DNA from: Pseudomonas sp. GM41(2012)
GTDB lineage: Bacteria > Pseudomonadota > Gammaproteobacteria > Pseudomonadales > Pseudomonadaceae
Assembly: GCF_000282315.2 (NCBI RefSeq)
Contig: NZ_AKJN02000012.1
Location: 216,338-280,337 of the forward strand
Direction: 5' to 3'
DNA: 64,000 nt
Positions within the stretch are counted from its first letter, which is position 1, and each line of letters opens with the position of its first letter. The notes beneath the pieces are model-generated. The model saw only the letters and a program-made list of their open reading frames with translations. It made no database searches and had not been told where the DNA came from. Made by a program: the position numbers and the translations under genes. Positions 8,350 through 17,410 of this stretch are shown here, piece after piece.

Positions 8350-9972
8350 ATGTTGCAAAAATCCCTGAGAGCACAAATCCTCGCGTTGTTGAGCGGCAGT
8401 CTGTTCGCGATGCTGTTGATCGCCCTGGCCTGCTTTCACTTTCTGTCCAGCGGTGTTCAGAGCTACACGAATCTGATCGAAGGCCCGCTGCACACTTCGC
8501 AATTGATCGATGAAGCCAACCTGCAATTCAAGGTGCAGGTACAGGAGTGGAAAAACGTCCTGCTGCGCGGCAAGCAGCCTGCGGATCTGGACAAATACTG
8601 GAAGCAATTCGAAGACCGTCAGCGCGACGTGCAGGGCATCCTCGGTGAACTGGCCGGGCAGAAGGGTATCGAGCCGTCACTCAAGACGCGCATCGAACGC
8701 CTGCGGGACGAACATCGTCTGTTGGGCGCGGCTTATCAGAAGGGCCGTGACGCCTACGTGGCGGCAGGCGCCGACCCCACGGCTGGCGACACGGCGGTCA
8801 AAGGTGTGGACCGCGCAACCAGCGATCAGATGAGCGAGTTGGTCAGCGAACTGCGCAAGGGGGGGGCCGAGCAATCGAAGCTGATCAGCGCCGACGCCGA
8901 CCGCACTGTGTTGCTGGGGATCATAGTGATGCTTGCCTCGGGTCTGTTGATCGGGTTGTTGAGCCTGTGGCTGGTTAACCGCAACCTGGTGGAACCGATT
9001 CGCAAACTGATCGAGTACGTGGCGCAACTCAGCCAGGGTCGTTTTGCCGAACGCGTGGCCAGCACCCGTCAGGACGAATTGGGCAAACTGGCGATGGCCG
9101 CCAATACCCTGCGCGATTTTCTTGCCGAAACCTTCAACCGTTTGCAGCGCAGCGCCTCGGATCTGGACAGTGCCAGCGGTGAGCTGAACTCCATCGCCAC
9201 CCTGATGGCCAGCGGCACTAACGAGCAGTTCAACCGCACCGATCAGGTGGCCACGGCGATGAACGAAATGTCCGCTACCGCGCAAGAAGTCGCACGTCAC
9301 GCTGCCGATGCGGCACGAGCCGCCGATGATGCCGACCAGTCCGCCCAGCAGGGCGAAAAGGTCATGCAGGGCACCATTCACACCATCACCCAAATGCGCA
9401 GCGAAATTGCCAATACCGCCACGGTCATTCGTCGTCTGGAAACCGACAGCGGGCGCATCGGCAAGGTGCTGGAAGTGATTCGCGGCATCGCCGAGCAGAC
9501 CAATCTGCTGGCGCTCAACGCCGCCATCGAAGCAGCCCGTGCCGGTGAAGCCGGCCGTGGTTTTGCGGTGGTGGCCGATGAAGTTCGCAGCCTGGCCCAG
9601 CGCACGGCGGCGTCGATCATCGAGATCAACCAGATCATTCAAACGGTGCAAACCGGTGCGGTGGACGCCGCTCAGGCGATTGAAAGCGGTCAGTCGCGCA
9701 GTGAGGAAAGTGTCGAGCAAGTGACTCAGGCCGGCGCCATGCTGGAGCGCATCACCCTTGCCGTGGAAGCCATTCGCGACATGAACCGTCAGATCGCCAC
9801 CGCCGCGGAAGAGCAGACGTCCGTGGCGGAAGACATCTCGCGCAACCTCACCGAAATCACCAGCATCGCCAGCACCAATCTGGACAACGTGCAGCGCACC
9901 GAAGCGGCCAGTCACAACCTGCACGGGTTGTCGGGGCAATTGAATGAAGTGACGGCGCGTTTAAGCGCGTAA
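8350..9972 (+). CDS. Methyl-accepting chemotaxis protein
   Basis: The 540-residue chemoreceptor has an N-terminal transmembrane segment (about residues 10-32) and a periplasmic helical domain of roughly 155 residues of four-helix-bundle type. A second transmembrane segment (about 190-212) and a HAMP domain (NRNLVEPIRKLIEYVAQLSQGRF) follow, then a long signalling helix. The hairpin tip contains IAEQTNLLALNAAIEAARAG and GRGFAVVADEVRSLAQR, the invariant CheA/CheW contact region. Ligand specificity cannot be read from the sequence. The start at 8350 (MLQKSLRAQ) places the first membrane segment normally. No C-terminal CheR-tethering pentapeptide is seen. Confidence 0.93.
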   Translation: MLQKSLRAQILALLSGSLFAMLLIALACFHFLSSGVQSYTNLIEGPLHTSQLIDEANLQFKVQVQEWKNVLLRGKQPADLDKYWKQFEDRQRDVQGILGELAGQKGIEPSLKTRIERLRDEHRLLGAAYQKGRDAYVAAGADPTAGDTAVKGVDRATSDQMSELVSELRKGGAEQSKLISADADRTVLLGIIVMLASGLLIGLLSLWLVNRNLVEPIRKLIEYVAQLSQGRFAERVASTRQDELGKLAMAANTLRDFLAETFNRLQRSASDLDSASGELNSIATLMASGTNEQFNRTDQVATAMNEMSATAQEVARHAADAARAADDADQSAQQGEKVMQGTIHTITQMRSEIANTATVIRRLETDSGRIGKVLEVIRGIAEQTNLLALNAAIEAARAGEAGRGFAVVADEVRSLAQRTAASIIEINQIIQTVQTGAVDAAQAIESGQSRSEESVEQVTQAGAMLERITLAVEAIRDMNRQIATAAEEQTSVAEDISRNLTEITSIASTNLDNVQRTEAASHNLHGLSGQLNEVTARLSA

Positions 9973-10035
9973 CGGGAATGACTGTGTACCGGTTTGCTTA
10001 CCGAGTCGGTACACAGCGGCGGACGTCGCGGCGGC

Positions 10036-11220
10036 TCATTCGCAGATGGTGACTGGAAGGCTGAAAGTAAACGTCGTGCCCTGTTGCTCGGTCGAGACCA
10101 CGTCCAGTTTTCCGCCATGGGACTGCGCAATCTGACTGGCAATGTACAACCCCAACCCGAGGCCGGTCCGCGGTGTTCCGCTGGTCGGTCGCGAGTAGGG
10201 CCGGAACAGATGGGGCAGCGCATCCTCGGCAATCAGCCCCTGATTTTTCACGCTCAGCACGAACTGTCCTTTATTGATTTGCGCGCTGATTTCAATCGGG
10301 CCGTCGGGATCGCCATGAGCAACCGCGTTCGCCACCAGATTGGAGAGTAACTGCGCGACCCGCTCGCGATCGCAATGAACGCTGTGCAGGTCGCCGATGG
10401 ACGATTGAATGGAGCGGCCGGGATGGATGCTCTGAACCTCTGAAATCACATGCCGCAAGGCATCCGCAAGATCGGGGCACGGCTCGATGTTCACTGGAAT
10501 GCCACGGCCCAAAGAGCCGCGAGCGAAATCCAGAACGTCATCGACCAGTTTGGTCGCACGACGGGCGCTGGTGAGGATGTGCCGGGCCCGCTGCAGATTC
10601 GCCTCATCGGGTAGTTTGCGCAGGAGCATTTCGGCGCCGGCGCTGATGGCGAACAAGGGGTTGCGCAGATCATGCCCGAGCACGGCGATGAACTGTTCGC
10701 GCAGTTCGGCGGTTTCCCGTTCCTGCTTCAGCGCGGCTTCGGTCTTTTGCAGGTTTTCTTCGGCCTCGATCTGCAGCGCCAGCATCCGGGCGAAGGATTC
10801 CATGGTGCTCTGGATCGTGCTGGATTTGAGGGGCGCAGGGGTGGGGTCAAGGGCGCAGATGGTGCCGAAAAAGCGTCCGTCGGTGCGGAAAATCGGCACG
10901 GCGATGTAGCTTTCGAACTGATAGAGGCGAGGGGTGTGGTGATCGCGGTAACGCGGGTCTTCACTGGCCTTGTCGATGACTACCGAATGATGCGCCTGAC
11001 GAATTTCGTGGCACAGGGTTGTGACAAGATCCAGTTCACCGCCGACCTGTAAACCGAAATTCAGTTGGTCGAGCACCGCACACGCCGTCCACGAATCTTC
11101 GGTGACCCGGGCCACGGCGACGAAGCGCAGCCCCGTCAGTTCACGGACCACTTGAAGAATCGCCGGCACCGCCCTGATCCGACCGATCGTGGCGATGTCT
11201 GCTGCCGCTGCTTGCCCCAT
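10036..11220 (-). CDS. Soluble GAF-domain sensor histidine kinase
   Basis: The 394-residue protein has no membrane segment. It begins with a GAF domain (residues about 15-150; IAVPIFRTDGRFFGTICALD is typical). A coiled linker and a HisKA domain follow, with the phosphoacceptor His183 in VLGHDLRNPLF. The HATPase domain shows an N-box (NLVANAVAHG) and a G2 box (GLGLGLYIASQIAQSHGG). No receiver domain and no adjacent response regulator gene are present, so it is an orphan kinase. The GAF domain suggests a cytosolic small-molecule or chromophore signal. Confidence 0.9.
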   Translation of the reverse strand: MGQAAAADIATIGRIRAVPAILQVVRELTGLRFVAVARVTEDSWTACAVLDQLNFGLQVGGELDLVTTLCHEIRQAHHSVVIDKASEDPRYRDHHTPRLYQFESYIAVPIFRTDGRFFGTICALDPTPAPLKSSTIQSTMESFARMLALQIEAEENLQKTEAALKQERETAELREQFIAVLGHDLRNPLFAISAGAEMLLRKLPDEANLQRARHILTSARRATKLVDDVLDFARGSLGRGIPVNIEPCPDLADALRHVISEVQSIHPGRSIQSSIGDLHSVHCDRERVAQLLSNLVANAVAHGDPDGPIEISAQINKGQFVLSVKNQGLIAEDALPHLFRPYSRPTSGTPRTGLGLGLYIASQIAQSHGGKLDVVSTEQQGTTFTFSLPVTICE

Positions 11221-11309
11221 TTCAAACTATCCCTGCATGAAAAGTGTGGTGGAATTCTAGCGGGCTGACGCGGCGTTGGCGCGACTTGATTTGCCTGAAT
11301 TTGATGTGC

Positions 11310-11343
11310 AAAAAAGCCGCACGATCCGAAGATCGTGCGGCTT
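11310..11343 (-). terminator. Rho-independent terminator of the PepSY gene
   Basis: An 11-base perfect stem (GCCGCACGATC/GATCGTGCGGC) with a CGAA tetraloop is followed on the minus strand by TTTTTT. It lies just beyond the stop of the PepSY gene. Confidence 0.88.
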
Positions 11344-11355
11344 GGTGTTTGTGCA

Positions 11356-11661
11356 TCAGGTGTCTTGTTTGTTGCTCAGAACTTTGCCGGTGGTGGCATC
11401 GAAGTCCACGTCAAATTCTTTGCCATCGGCGGTGCGCAGTTCGACTTCGTACTCGTAGCCATTGAAATGGTTGTCCAGATCCGTGTCGGTGATGGTCGCG
11501 CCTGGATGCAATTTCAGAGCAGCCTGGTTCATTTCTTCCAGTGGCTTGATCTTGCCGCTTTTGACCAGCTCAGGGATCTGGTCGACGCGGACATCAGCCT
11601 GGGCCAGGCCAGCGGTGAAGGTCAGGGCAGCGGCAGTGAACAGGGCAGTCAGGGTTTTCAT
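11356..11661 (-). CDS. PepSY domain-containing small exported protein
   Basis: The 101-residue product has a clear signal peptide (MKTLTALFTAAALTFTAGLAQA) followed by one PepSY-like unit. The unit shows VDQIPELVKSGKIKPLEEMNQAAL, GATITDTDLDNHFNGYEYEVEL and GKEFDVDFDATTGKVL. Small periplasmic PepSY proteins may modulate peptidases or serve as sensors; the function here is unknown. A ribosome site (AAGGAAAG) precedes the ATG. It has its own terminator and appears monocistronic. Confidence 0.88.
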   Translation of the reverse strand: MKTLTALFTAAALTFTAGLAQADVRVDQIPELVKSGKIKPLEEMNQAALKLHPGATITDTDLDNHFNGYEYEVELRTADGKEFDVDFDATTGKVLSNKQDT

Positions 11662-11770
11662 GAAGTTCTTTCCTTGGGTGATCCGTTTAAGTGGGATCAG
11701 GTTATCCGGCGCAACTTAATCCACCCTTAATTCCCCGAACGCGACTGGGTATAGATCATTCACATGTTCA

Positions 11771-12898
11771 TCAGTAACCGTTGTTCTGCAGCAATTGAGC
11801 AACACTGGCCGCCGCCGGGCGTTTGTAGAAGTTGAGCAGTTCGCTGGCGCGGTTGGTGAAGATGCCGTCGACACCGGCGTCCATGACTTTCTGGTAATCC
11901 ACGTCATCGTCGATGGTGTAAACGTGCACCAACAAGCCCTGATCGTGGGTGTACTGGTTCATCCACGGTTGCACCAAGTCTGAGTAACTCTGATCACCAC
12001 CCTTGGTCAGCGCAGCAGAAGGGCCGGTGCCGATCGCGCCCTGGGCTTTGGCGTACTCGACCCATTGCTGGAATTCGGCTTTGTCTTTCGGTTGTTGTTT
12101 GGCGTAATAAGTGGCTTTGTCCTTGTCGCCGGACTCGGCAAACGTCACCTTGGATTTCGGCTCGATACTGCCTTCACCGACCCACAGCAGGAGGATTTTC
12201 GGCACTTTCGGCATTTCCTTCTCGAGCAGTTCGAGGCTGCTCTTCTCGAAGGTTTGCAGCACGACTTTACCTTTGCCCTGGCCAACCGCCAGATCGCTCT
12301 TCGCCAGTTTCGACCCCGCCGGGCTCAACCAGCCGCGATCCTGGAGTTTTTCCTTGAGGTCGTGCTCGATCCCGGGAAACTGCTTCGGCTCTTTGGTTTC
12401 GATGTACAGACCGGGCTTGTGCAGCGGATTGCCTTGGGCAATGTCGATGATTTCGTCGAGGGTCAGGATCTTCAGACCGACGTACGAAGGACGCGCGCGA
12501 TCCGGGTAGGCAGTGTTGAACCAACTGCCGGCATCGAGGGTTTTTAGCTCGGCGATGGTGAACTCGTTGGCCGGGCGGTCCTTGCGCTCAGGGAATTTAC
12601 TGGCGACATCGGTGGTGCGTTGCAGGTTGTTGTCGTGCAGGGCGAACAGCACGCCATCCTTGCTGCGTTGCACGTCCAGTTCCAGGTAGTCGGCGCCCAG
12701 ATCGCGGGACAGTTTGTAGGCGGCGGCGGTGGATTCCGGGGCATCGAAGGACGCGCCACGATGAGCGATCACGGCCGGATGCGGGATGCCCGTACGGGTT
12801 GCCAATGCGGTGGGGCTTGGCTCGCTGGCGGCCTGTGCCTGGCCGAGGCCCAGCATCAGACTCAGCAACAGGGCGCTCTTGGGGAAGGTAACAGGCAT
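11771..12898 (-). CDS. glpQ: Periplasmic glycerophosphodiester phosphodiesterase
   Basis: This 375-residue enzyme hydrolyses glycerophosphodiesters to glycerol 3-phosphate and an alcohol. A signal peptide (residues 1-23) is followed by the GDPD signature IAHRGASFDAPESTAAAY and the metal-site segment LGADYLELDVQRSKDGV with HDNNLQRTTDV. The later ETKEPKQFPG and the C-terminal VHVYTIDDDVDYQKVMDAGVDGIFTNR complete the TIM barrel. Length and export match GlpQ rather than cytosolic UgpQ. The ATG at 12898 has AAAGGA upstream; an upstream in-frame ATG at 12943 would mask the signal peptide. Confidence 0.92.
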   Translation of the reverse strand: MPVTFPKSALLLSLMLGLGQAQAASEPSPTALATRTGIPHPAVIAHRGASFDAPESTAAAYKLSRDLGADYLELDVQRSKDGVLFALHDNNLQRTTDVASKFPERKDRPANEFTIAELKTLDAGSWFNTAYPDRARPSYVGLKILTLDEIIDIAQGNPLHKPGLYIETKEPKQFPGIEHDLKEKLQDRGWLSPAGSKLAKSDLAVGQGKGKVVLQTFEKSSLELLEKEMPKVPKILLLWVGEGSIEPKSKVTFAESGDKDKATYYAKQQPKDKAEFQQWVEYAKAQGAIGTGPSAALTKGGDQSYSDLVQPWMNQYTHDQGLLVHVYTIDDDVDYQKVMDAGVDGIFTNRASELLNFYKRPAAASVAQLLQNNGY

Positions 12899-13132
12899 GG
12901 TCGAGGTCCTTTCGCAGATTTTCAAAGACCTATCTTTTAACAACTGAGCGCCGCTTGCGCTATCGCCAGACCGACATAAACGTGTTTAAAGCAGATTTTT
13001 TCAGCGCTTTTGTGCGCTTCTTTGCAGTACTCTTGGCCCCGGCAGTTACCCCGGCAGAGGGAACGCCCATTCGCTTGCCCTGCGTGTAAACCATCGATCA
13101 CCGGTCCTTTGCGACCTTCTGTGAGGTTTATC

Positions 13133-13459
13133 ATGCGCATCACTTCCGAGCTCATCTGCCAGGCCGCCGACCAACTCAAAGGCTTCGTCGGCCTCAATCG
13201 CAAGACCGGCCAGTACATTGTTCGATTCAGCGAAGACTCTTTCGGCATGGACGTGGCTGACGACGGCATTATTCCCACCAGCGAATTCGTCTGGGCCCCA
13301 GGTTCCGCGCAGGCCATGACGCTCAAGCGTGAGTTGATTCAGTTGTTGCTGGATCAGAACATCGATGACCGGATCAACATCACCGAGCCGTTGCGGGTGT
13401 ACATGAATCGGCGGGAGGTGCCGGAGATTTCGGCGGTTCGCCGTTTGGTGCAGGGCTGA
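13133..13459 (+). CDS. DUF2025 family protein
   Basis: The 108-residue cytosolic protein (MRITSELICQAADQLKGFVG onward) matches the DUF2025 family, which is nearly restricted to Pseudomonas and has no assigned function. I see no signal peptide or membrane segment. The ATG at 13133 has GTGAGG upstream and fits the usual family start. Confidence 0.85.
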   Translation: MRITSELICQAADQLKGFVGLNRKTGQYIVRFSEDSFGMDVADDGIIPTSEFVWAPGSAQAMTLKRELIQLLLDQNIDDRINITEPLRVYMNRREVPEISAVRRLVQG

Positions 13460-13483
13460 GTTTTGCGGTGATTGTGCTGGCCT

Positions 13484-13561
13484 CATCGCGAGCAGGCTCA
13501 CTCCCACATTGGTCTTGTGATCGACACATAACCCATGTGGGAGTGAGCCTGCTCGCGATGG
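13484..13561. repeat. REP-type inverted repeat, family B
   Basis: CATCGCGAGCAGGCTCACTCC and its reverse complement surround a short centre. It sits between the convergent DUF2025 and monooxygenase-like genes. Confidence 0.85.
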
Positions 13562-13585
13562 CGGTCTTAAGAGCACCACAACCAC

Positions 13586-13909
13586 TCACTGGCTGAATGC
13601 ATAAGCCCGCTCAACCATGCACACCCGCGTATGACAAGACGAATACCAGGTCGACCGCCCGCGCTCGCGAATCTCACAGTGCTCGGGATGATGTTTCCAC
13701 GCCAGAATCGCCGCTTCGCTGGCCCAGTAGGACACCGTAATCCCGAGCCCGTCTTCACCCCGAGCCGATTCCACCCCCAGGAAACCGGGTTGCTCACGGG
13801 CCAGTTCTACCATGCGCTTGGCTGCCTGCTCGTAACCGTGATCACCGTCGGTGCGCAGGGAGGTAAAAATCACCGCGTAGTAAGGCGTTGGCGGAGTCTT
13901 GGCGATCAT
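13586..13909 (-). CDS. Antibiotic biosynthesis monooxygenase (ABM) domain protein
   Basis: The 107-residue product shows the dimeric alpha/beta-barrel ABM pattern: YYAVIFTSLRT, a helix YEQAAKRMVELAREQPGFLGVESAR, then GLGITVSYWASEAAILAWKHHPEH. Such proteins include cofactor-free monooxygenases and heme-degrading enzymes, but many are uncharacterised. Its ATG overlaps the stop of the upstream amidotransferase-like gene by four bases (ATGA). The two are therefore translationally coupled and probably work together. Confidence 0.85.
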   Translation of the reverse strand: MIAKTPPTPYYAVIFTSLRTDGDHGYEQAAKRMVELAREQPGFLGVESARGEDGLGITVSYWASEAAILAWKHHPEHCEIRERGRSTWYSSCHTRVCMVERAYAFSQ

Positions 13910-14613
13910 GACTTCTGCCCCTTGCAGGCTGCGATCAATGCACGGACCAGCGGCGGCAGCGTGCCCTTGAGCGCTGCGCGTTCAGGTTGGAACAGCGTTG
14001 CGACGAAGAACGGATGCCCTTTGAGTTCCACCGCCCGTAAGTCATCTGAAGCATCATGGCCAACAGCGCACAGCTGCTGGCTCAACAACTCACGTTCGAA
14101 CGCGGGATTAACGCCGTAGCGGCAGCGATATCCTTCGACAATCTCAGCGCTTTCGTACGCCTCGGCGATCAACGAGCCTTCAACCAGATGAATGCTGTCG
14201 ACGGCTTCCACCAGCGAACAGGTCAATGGCGTGAGCAGCGCTCGCGCCGCATCCGGCGATGTTTCACCGTGTTCGGCATCGTCCCAGCCCAGAACATTTC
14301 GGGCGTATTCGAGTACGGCGTGTTGAAAACCGCCGCAGGTACCCAGGAACGGCCGTTGCTGTTCACGGGCAAACCGAATCGCCCGCAACGCACCGTCCAT
14401 ATCGCGGTAAGGGCTGGCAGGCACGCACCAGAAACCGTCGAAATCAGCCAATGGCGCATCGGCGCTGATGCAGTCAGTGGCCAACCATTGGAACTGCACA
14501 TCCGTGTTCGCCTGTTCAGCGGCCATGCCGAGGGCGACGGGAATGGCTTGGTGAGCGGTGACGTGCGGGTCGTAATCGCCGATCAGGGCGATGCGAATTG
14601 GGCGGGTTTCCAT
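13906..14613 (-). CDS. CTP synthase C-terminal-region-related, class I amidotransferase-like protein
   Basis: The 235-residue protein resembles the glutaminase half of CTP synthase. It has IALIGDYDPHVTAHQAIP at the start and a nucleophile elbow FLGTCGGFQHAV with Cys93. The usual catalytic HPE triad segment reads TLFQPERAAL, so the histidine is replaced by glutamine. It lacks the synthetase domain of PyrG. The ATG at 14613 has GGAG upstream. It is coupled to the ABM gene and divergent from a LysR regulator. The true reaction is unknown; glutamine hydrolysis should not be assumed. Confidence 0.8.
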   Translation of the reverse strand: METRPIRIALIGDYDPHVTAHQAIPVALGMAAEQANTDVQFQWLATDCISADAPLADFDGFWCVPASPYRDMDGALRAIRFAREQQRPFLGTCGGFQHAVLEYARNVLGWDDAEHGETSPDAARALLTPLTCSLVEAVDSIHLVEGSLIAEAYESAEIVEGYRCRYGVNPAFERELLSQQLCAVGHDASDDLRAVELKGHPFFVATLFQPERAALKGTLPPLVRALIAACKGQKS

Positions 14614-14706
14614 GAGTGCGCTCCACGCTTGTTGATTCCTGGCGCCCACTATAGATTGGCGTTCACGCACTCGATATTGGCGTTATCCCAATTGATCAAT
14701 GCACCG

Positions 14707-15573
14707 ATGCACTATCGACTGGATTACCCCGACCTGTCCCTGATCCTCGCGCTGGTGCGTGGCGGCTCTCTGGCCCGGGCATCGACGTTGTTGAAGGTCG
14801 ACGTCTCGACCGTATTTCGCGCCGTGCGCCGACTGGAAGCCGCGCTGGGCCAGCAACTGTTCGAAAAAAGCCGCGCCGGCTACTTGCCCACCACCTTGGC
14901 GCAAACCCTTGCCGAGCAGGCTGAGCGGGCCGAACAGGCGCTGGAGGCGGCGCGCATTGGCGTGGAGCAGGGTGGTGAAGTCATCAGCGGCACGGTGCGC
15001 CTGACCTGTACCGATTCGGTCTTGCAAGGCTTGCTGCTGCCGGCGTTGGCGAAGTTCATGCCCGGCTACCCGGCGCTGACCATCGAGTTGAGTACCTCCA
15101 ACGACTTCGCCAACCTCAGCCGCCGGGATGCGGATATCGCCTTGCGCCTGACCCGCACACCGCCCGAACACTTGGTGGGTCGGCGATTGGCCCAGGTTTC
15201 CTATCGAGTCTGTGCCAGTGAGGCGTATCTGAAGTCGGTCGATTCCGAAGACCTGGCGTCGCTGACCTGGATCGCCCCGGACGATTTCCTCCCCGATCAC
15301 CCCACCGTTGTGTGGCGCCGTCAGCAGTTGCCCGGCGTCACACCGGGTTATCGCTGCAACAGCATGTTGTCGGTGACTGAGCTGGTGCGGGCCGGGCTCG
15401 GTGTCGCGGCATTGCCGGACTTCCTCATCGGTGACGGGCTGCAGCCGTTGAGCGAGCCACTACACGGTTACGACACGGCACTCTGGTTGCTGACCCGCCC
15501 GGACTGCCGCGCCTTGCGCTCGGTGGTGACGTTGTTCGATGAGTTGGGACAAAACATTCGTTTGCTTGCATAG
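14707..15573 (+). CDS. LysR family transcriptional regulator
   Basis: The 288-residue regulator starts MHYRLDYPDLSLILALVRGG and has a LysR HTH (SLARASTLLKVDVSTVFRAVRRLEAALGQQLFE) followed by a substrate-binding domain. It diverges from the amidotransferase/ABM pair with 93 bases between starts, the arrangement in which LysR proteins usually control the neighbour. The frame is open further upstream, but the ATG at 14707 gives the usual family length. Confidence 0.87.
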   Translation: MHYRLDYPDLSLILALVRGGSLARASTLLKVDVSTVFRAVRRLEAALGQQLFEKSRAGYLPTTLAQTLAEQAERAEQALEAARIGVEQGGEVISGTVRLTCTDSVLQGLLLPALAKFMPGYPALTIELSTSNDFANLSRRDADIALRLTRTPPEHLVGRRLAQVSYRVCASEAYLKSVDSEDLASLTWIAPDDFLPDHPTVVWRRQQLPGVTPGYRCNSMLSVTELVRAGLGVAALPDFLIGDGLQPLSEPLHGYDTALWLLTRPDCRALRSVVTLFDELGQNIRLLA

Positions 15574-15715
15574 GTGCCAACCCAGGAAACAGCCTTCGAT
15601 ATCTGGTGCATTTAACCTATGACGGCTGTCGACTTTTCTGATTGTTAAGGTAACTGCCGCCCTCTAGTTTTGACGTTACGTCATTCGACTGAACTGATAC
15701 GAAAGAGGGATAACG

Positions 15716-16027
15716 ATGAAGAAAGTAACTCAATGGCTGGCGTCTTTTTGTATTTGCACGGTGGCGTGGCCGGTAATGGCGCAGCCATTTTCCTGTGGCG
15801 GGAAATTTCTGGGCAGCGATACGCAGGCGGAGCTTGCTCAGGCCATTGTCGAGGACGGTGGTCGTGCGGTAGGTGTTCAACGAGTGTTCGCTATTTGCCA
15901 AAAGGGTGTCATCCAGATCGTGCTGGATGGCAACAACGAGACATCGACACCCAGCTACAAAAAACGCTGGCAGCAGCGTGCAGTCACACTGCTTCAGGTC
16001 CCCGCGGACAAGGTGGTGGTTCGCTGA
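15716..16027 (+). CDS. Small exported protein of unknown function
   Basis: The 103-residue product begins MKKVTQWLASFCICTVAWPVMAQ, a good signal peptide with cleavage after AQ. The mature part has two cysteines (CGGKF and AICQKG) that could form a periplasmic disulfide, and it ends VPADKVVVR. I do not recognise a family. A GAAAGAGG stretch precedes the ATG. Its stop abuts the stop of the convergent DUF1003 gene. Confidence 0.7.
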   Translation: MKKVTQWLASFCICTVAWPVMAQPFSCGGKFLGSDTQAELAQAIVEDGGRAVGVQRVFAICQKGVIQIVLDGNNETSTPSYKKRWQQRAVTLLQVPADKVVVR

Positions 16028-16567
16028 TTAACGATTTGGCTGATCCTTGCGCACGAAGTGCTGATGCATTTCCGAGGTCAGGCTTTCGATGCGTTCGGTG
16101 AGGGACTTGGTCATTTCGGTGAGCCGGGTGTTTTGCTCGAGCAACTCCAGCAGTTGCGCAGTGTTCTGCGCCGCTTGCGCCTGACGTTCACTGTTGGCGA
16201 CGGCCAGGGTTTCGCGGTGCAGGGCGTCGGCGTCGGACTGGGCTTTATCCCGCGCCGCTTGACGGGTCTGGGCCAGCAGAATCAACGGCGCGGCATACGC
16301 TGATTGCAGGCTGAACGCCAGGTTCAGCAGGATGAACGGGTAGAGATCGAAGTGGGCCACGCCGAACAGATTGAGGCAAACCCATAACACCACGATCAGC
16401 GTCTGCGCGCCGAGAAAGGTCGGCGTGCCGAAGAACCGCGCGAAGGCCTCGGCGCGCAGCGCAAACTTGTCGTTGCCAAAGGTAGGCACCAAGTGTGCGT
16501 GGGGGCGATGAAAACGCAGATGGTCGACGGGGAGGGCGGGTTGAGTGTCGGAAGTCGTGGTGGTCAT
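16028..16567 (-). CDS. DUF1003 membrane protein
   Basis: The 179-residue protein shows the DUF1003 pattern. There is a short N-terminal stretch, then two transmembrane segments (about residues 50-72 and 76-102, with FILLNLAFSLQSAYAAPLILLAQ). A predicted coiled coil runs to the C-terminus (ALHRETLAVANSERQAQAAQ and onward). It is an inner-membrane protein of unknown function. It is convergent with the small exported protein gene, the two stops being directly adjacent. Confidence 0.88.
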   Translation of the reverse strand: MTTTTSDTQPALPVDHLRFHRPHAHLVPTFGNDKFALRAEAFARFFGTPTFLGAQTLIVVLWVCLNLFGVAHFDLYPFILLNLAFSLQSAYAAPLILLAQTRQAARDKAQSDADALHRETLAVANSERQAQAAQNTAQLLELLEQNTRLTEMTKSLTERIESLTSEMHQHFVRKDQPNR

Positions 16568-16707
16568 GGTGCTCTCTGCATGGCGCTGGGACTGAGGCTC
16601 ACTATAGCCCCAGCGCCAGTTTCATTCTGAAACACATTGCGGTGTTTTATCCAGAGTGACCAGTGATTGGAAAAAACGGCAGACATTGTCATTTATTGCA
16701 GCTCGGT

Positions 16708-17316
16708 TCAGAGCTGATAGCAGGCCAGAAACATGTCCAGTGCCGACTCCACCACCGTGGTCTGCATCTCGGCTGACAAGCCGGGCAGGCCCATGGAAAT
16801 CTGTGGCCAGAACGCAAAGGATTTGAGCATTCCCTGAATCTGTTGTGCGGCGAATTCGGGAGCGACCGGTTTCAAACGACCGTCGGCCTGGGCCGCGCGG
16901 ATCCACACGGTCAGGCCTTCTTCGCGCTCACCCATTCGGGCGACCATATTCTGGGCGCGCTCGGGGGAATGGATGGTGGCGGCGATGGCCACTCGCGCCA
17001 GGTCGAGAAAATTGTCATCGCCCAGCATCTGCAATTTCGCCATCAGCATCCGGCGCATCTGGTCGCGCAGCGGCAGGTCGGGGTGGTAGGGCGTTTCTTG
17101 TTCTGACGTCACCCGCGCCCATAATTGATTGAGGATTTCGGCGAACAACTCTTCCTTGCTGGGGAAATGGTTGTACACCGTGCGCTTCGACACGCCGGCG
17201 GTGGCGGCGATCTTGTCCATGCTGGTGATGTCGAAACCGTTGGCACGGAATTCGGCAATCGCCGCCTGAATGATGGCTTCGCGTTTTCGGTCGGTGAGGC
17301 GCTGTGGAGCTGTCAT
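16708..17316 (-). CDS. TetR family transcriptional repressor
   Basis: The 202-residue protein has the TetR HTH near residues 12-55 (KREAIIQAAIAEFRANGFD, then GVSKRTVYNHFPSKEELF), followed by a helical ligand-binding domain. It is divergent from the MBL-fold hydrolase gene. Two similar 16-base palindromes lie in the shared region, which fits autoregulation and repression of the hydrolase. The inducer is unknown. Confidence 0.9.
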   Translation of the reverse strand: MTAPQRLTDRKREAIIQAAIAEFRANGFDITSMDKIAATAGVSKRTVYNHFPSKEELFAEILNQLWARVTSEQETPYHPDLPLRDQMRRMLMAKLQMLGDDNFLDLARVAIAATIHSPERAQNMVARMGEREEGLTVWIRAAQADGRLKPVAPEFAAQQIQGMLKSFAFWPQISMGLPGLSAEMQTTVVESALDMFLACYQL

Positions 17317-17347
17317 AAGTACGCTTTTGGCAGGAAGAAGTGAGAAC

Positions 17348-17363
17348 TACACTTGGCAGTTTA
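17348..17363. promoter_or_regulatory. Candidate TetR operator 1
   Basis: TACACTTGGCAGTTTA shares 12 of 16 bases with the more symmetrical palindrome at 17395-17410 and lies just upstream of the TetR gene start. I infer a repressor site. Confidence 0.6.
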
Positions 17364-17394
17364 CTTGTGATCAGCTTTGATGCAACCTAGAAAC

Positions 17395-17410
17395 TACACT
17401 GTGCAGTGTA
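17395..17410. promoter_or_regulatory. Candidate TetR operator 2
   Basis: TACACTGTGCAGTGTA has perfect 7-base arms (TACACTG/CAGTGTA) around a 2-base centre. That size and symmetry are normal for a TetR dimer. It lies about 120 bases before the hydrolase start. Confidence 0.7.
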
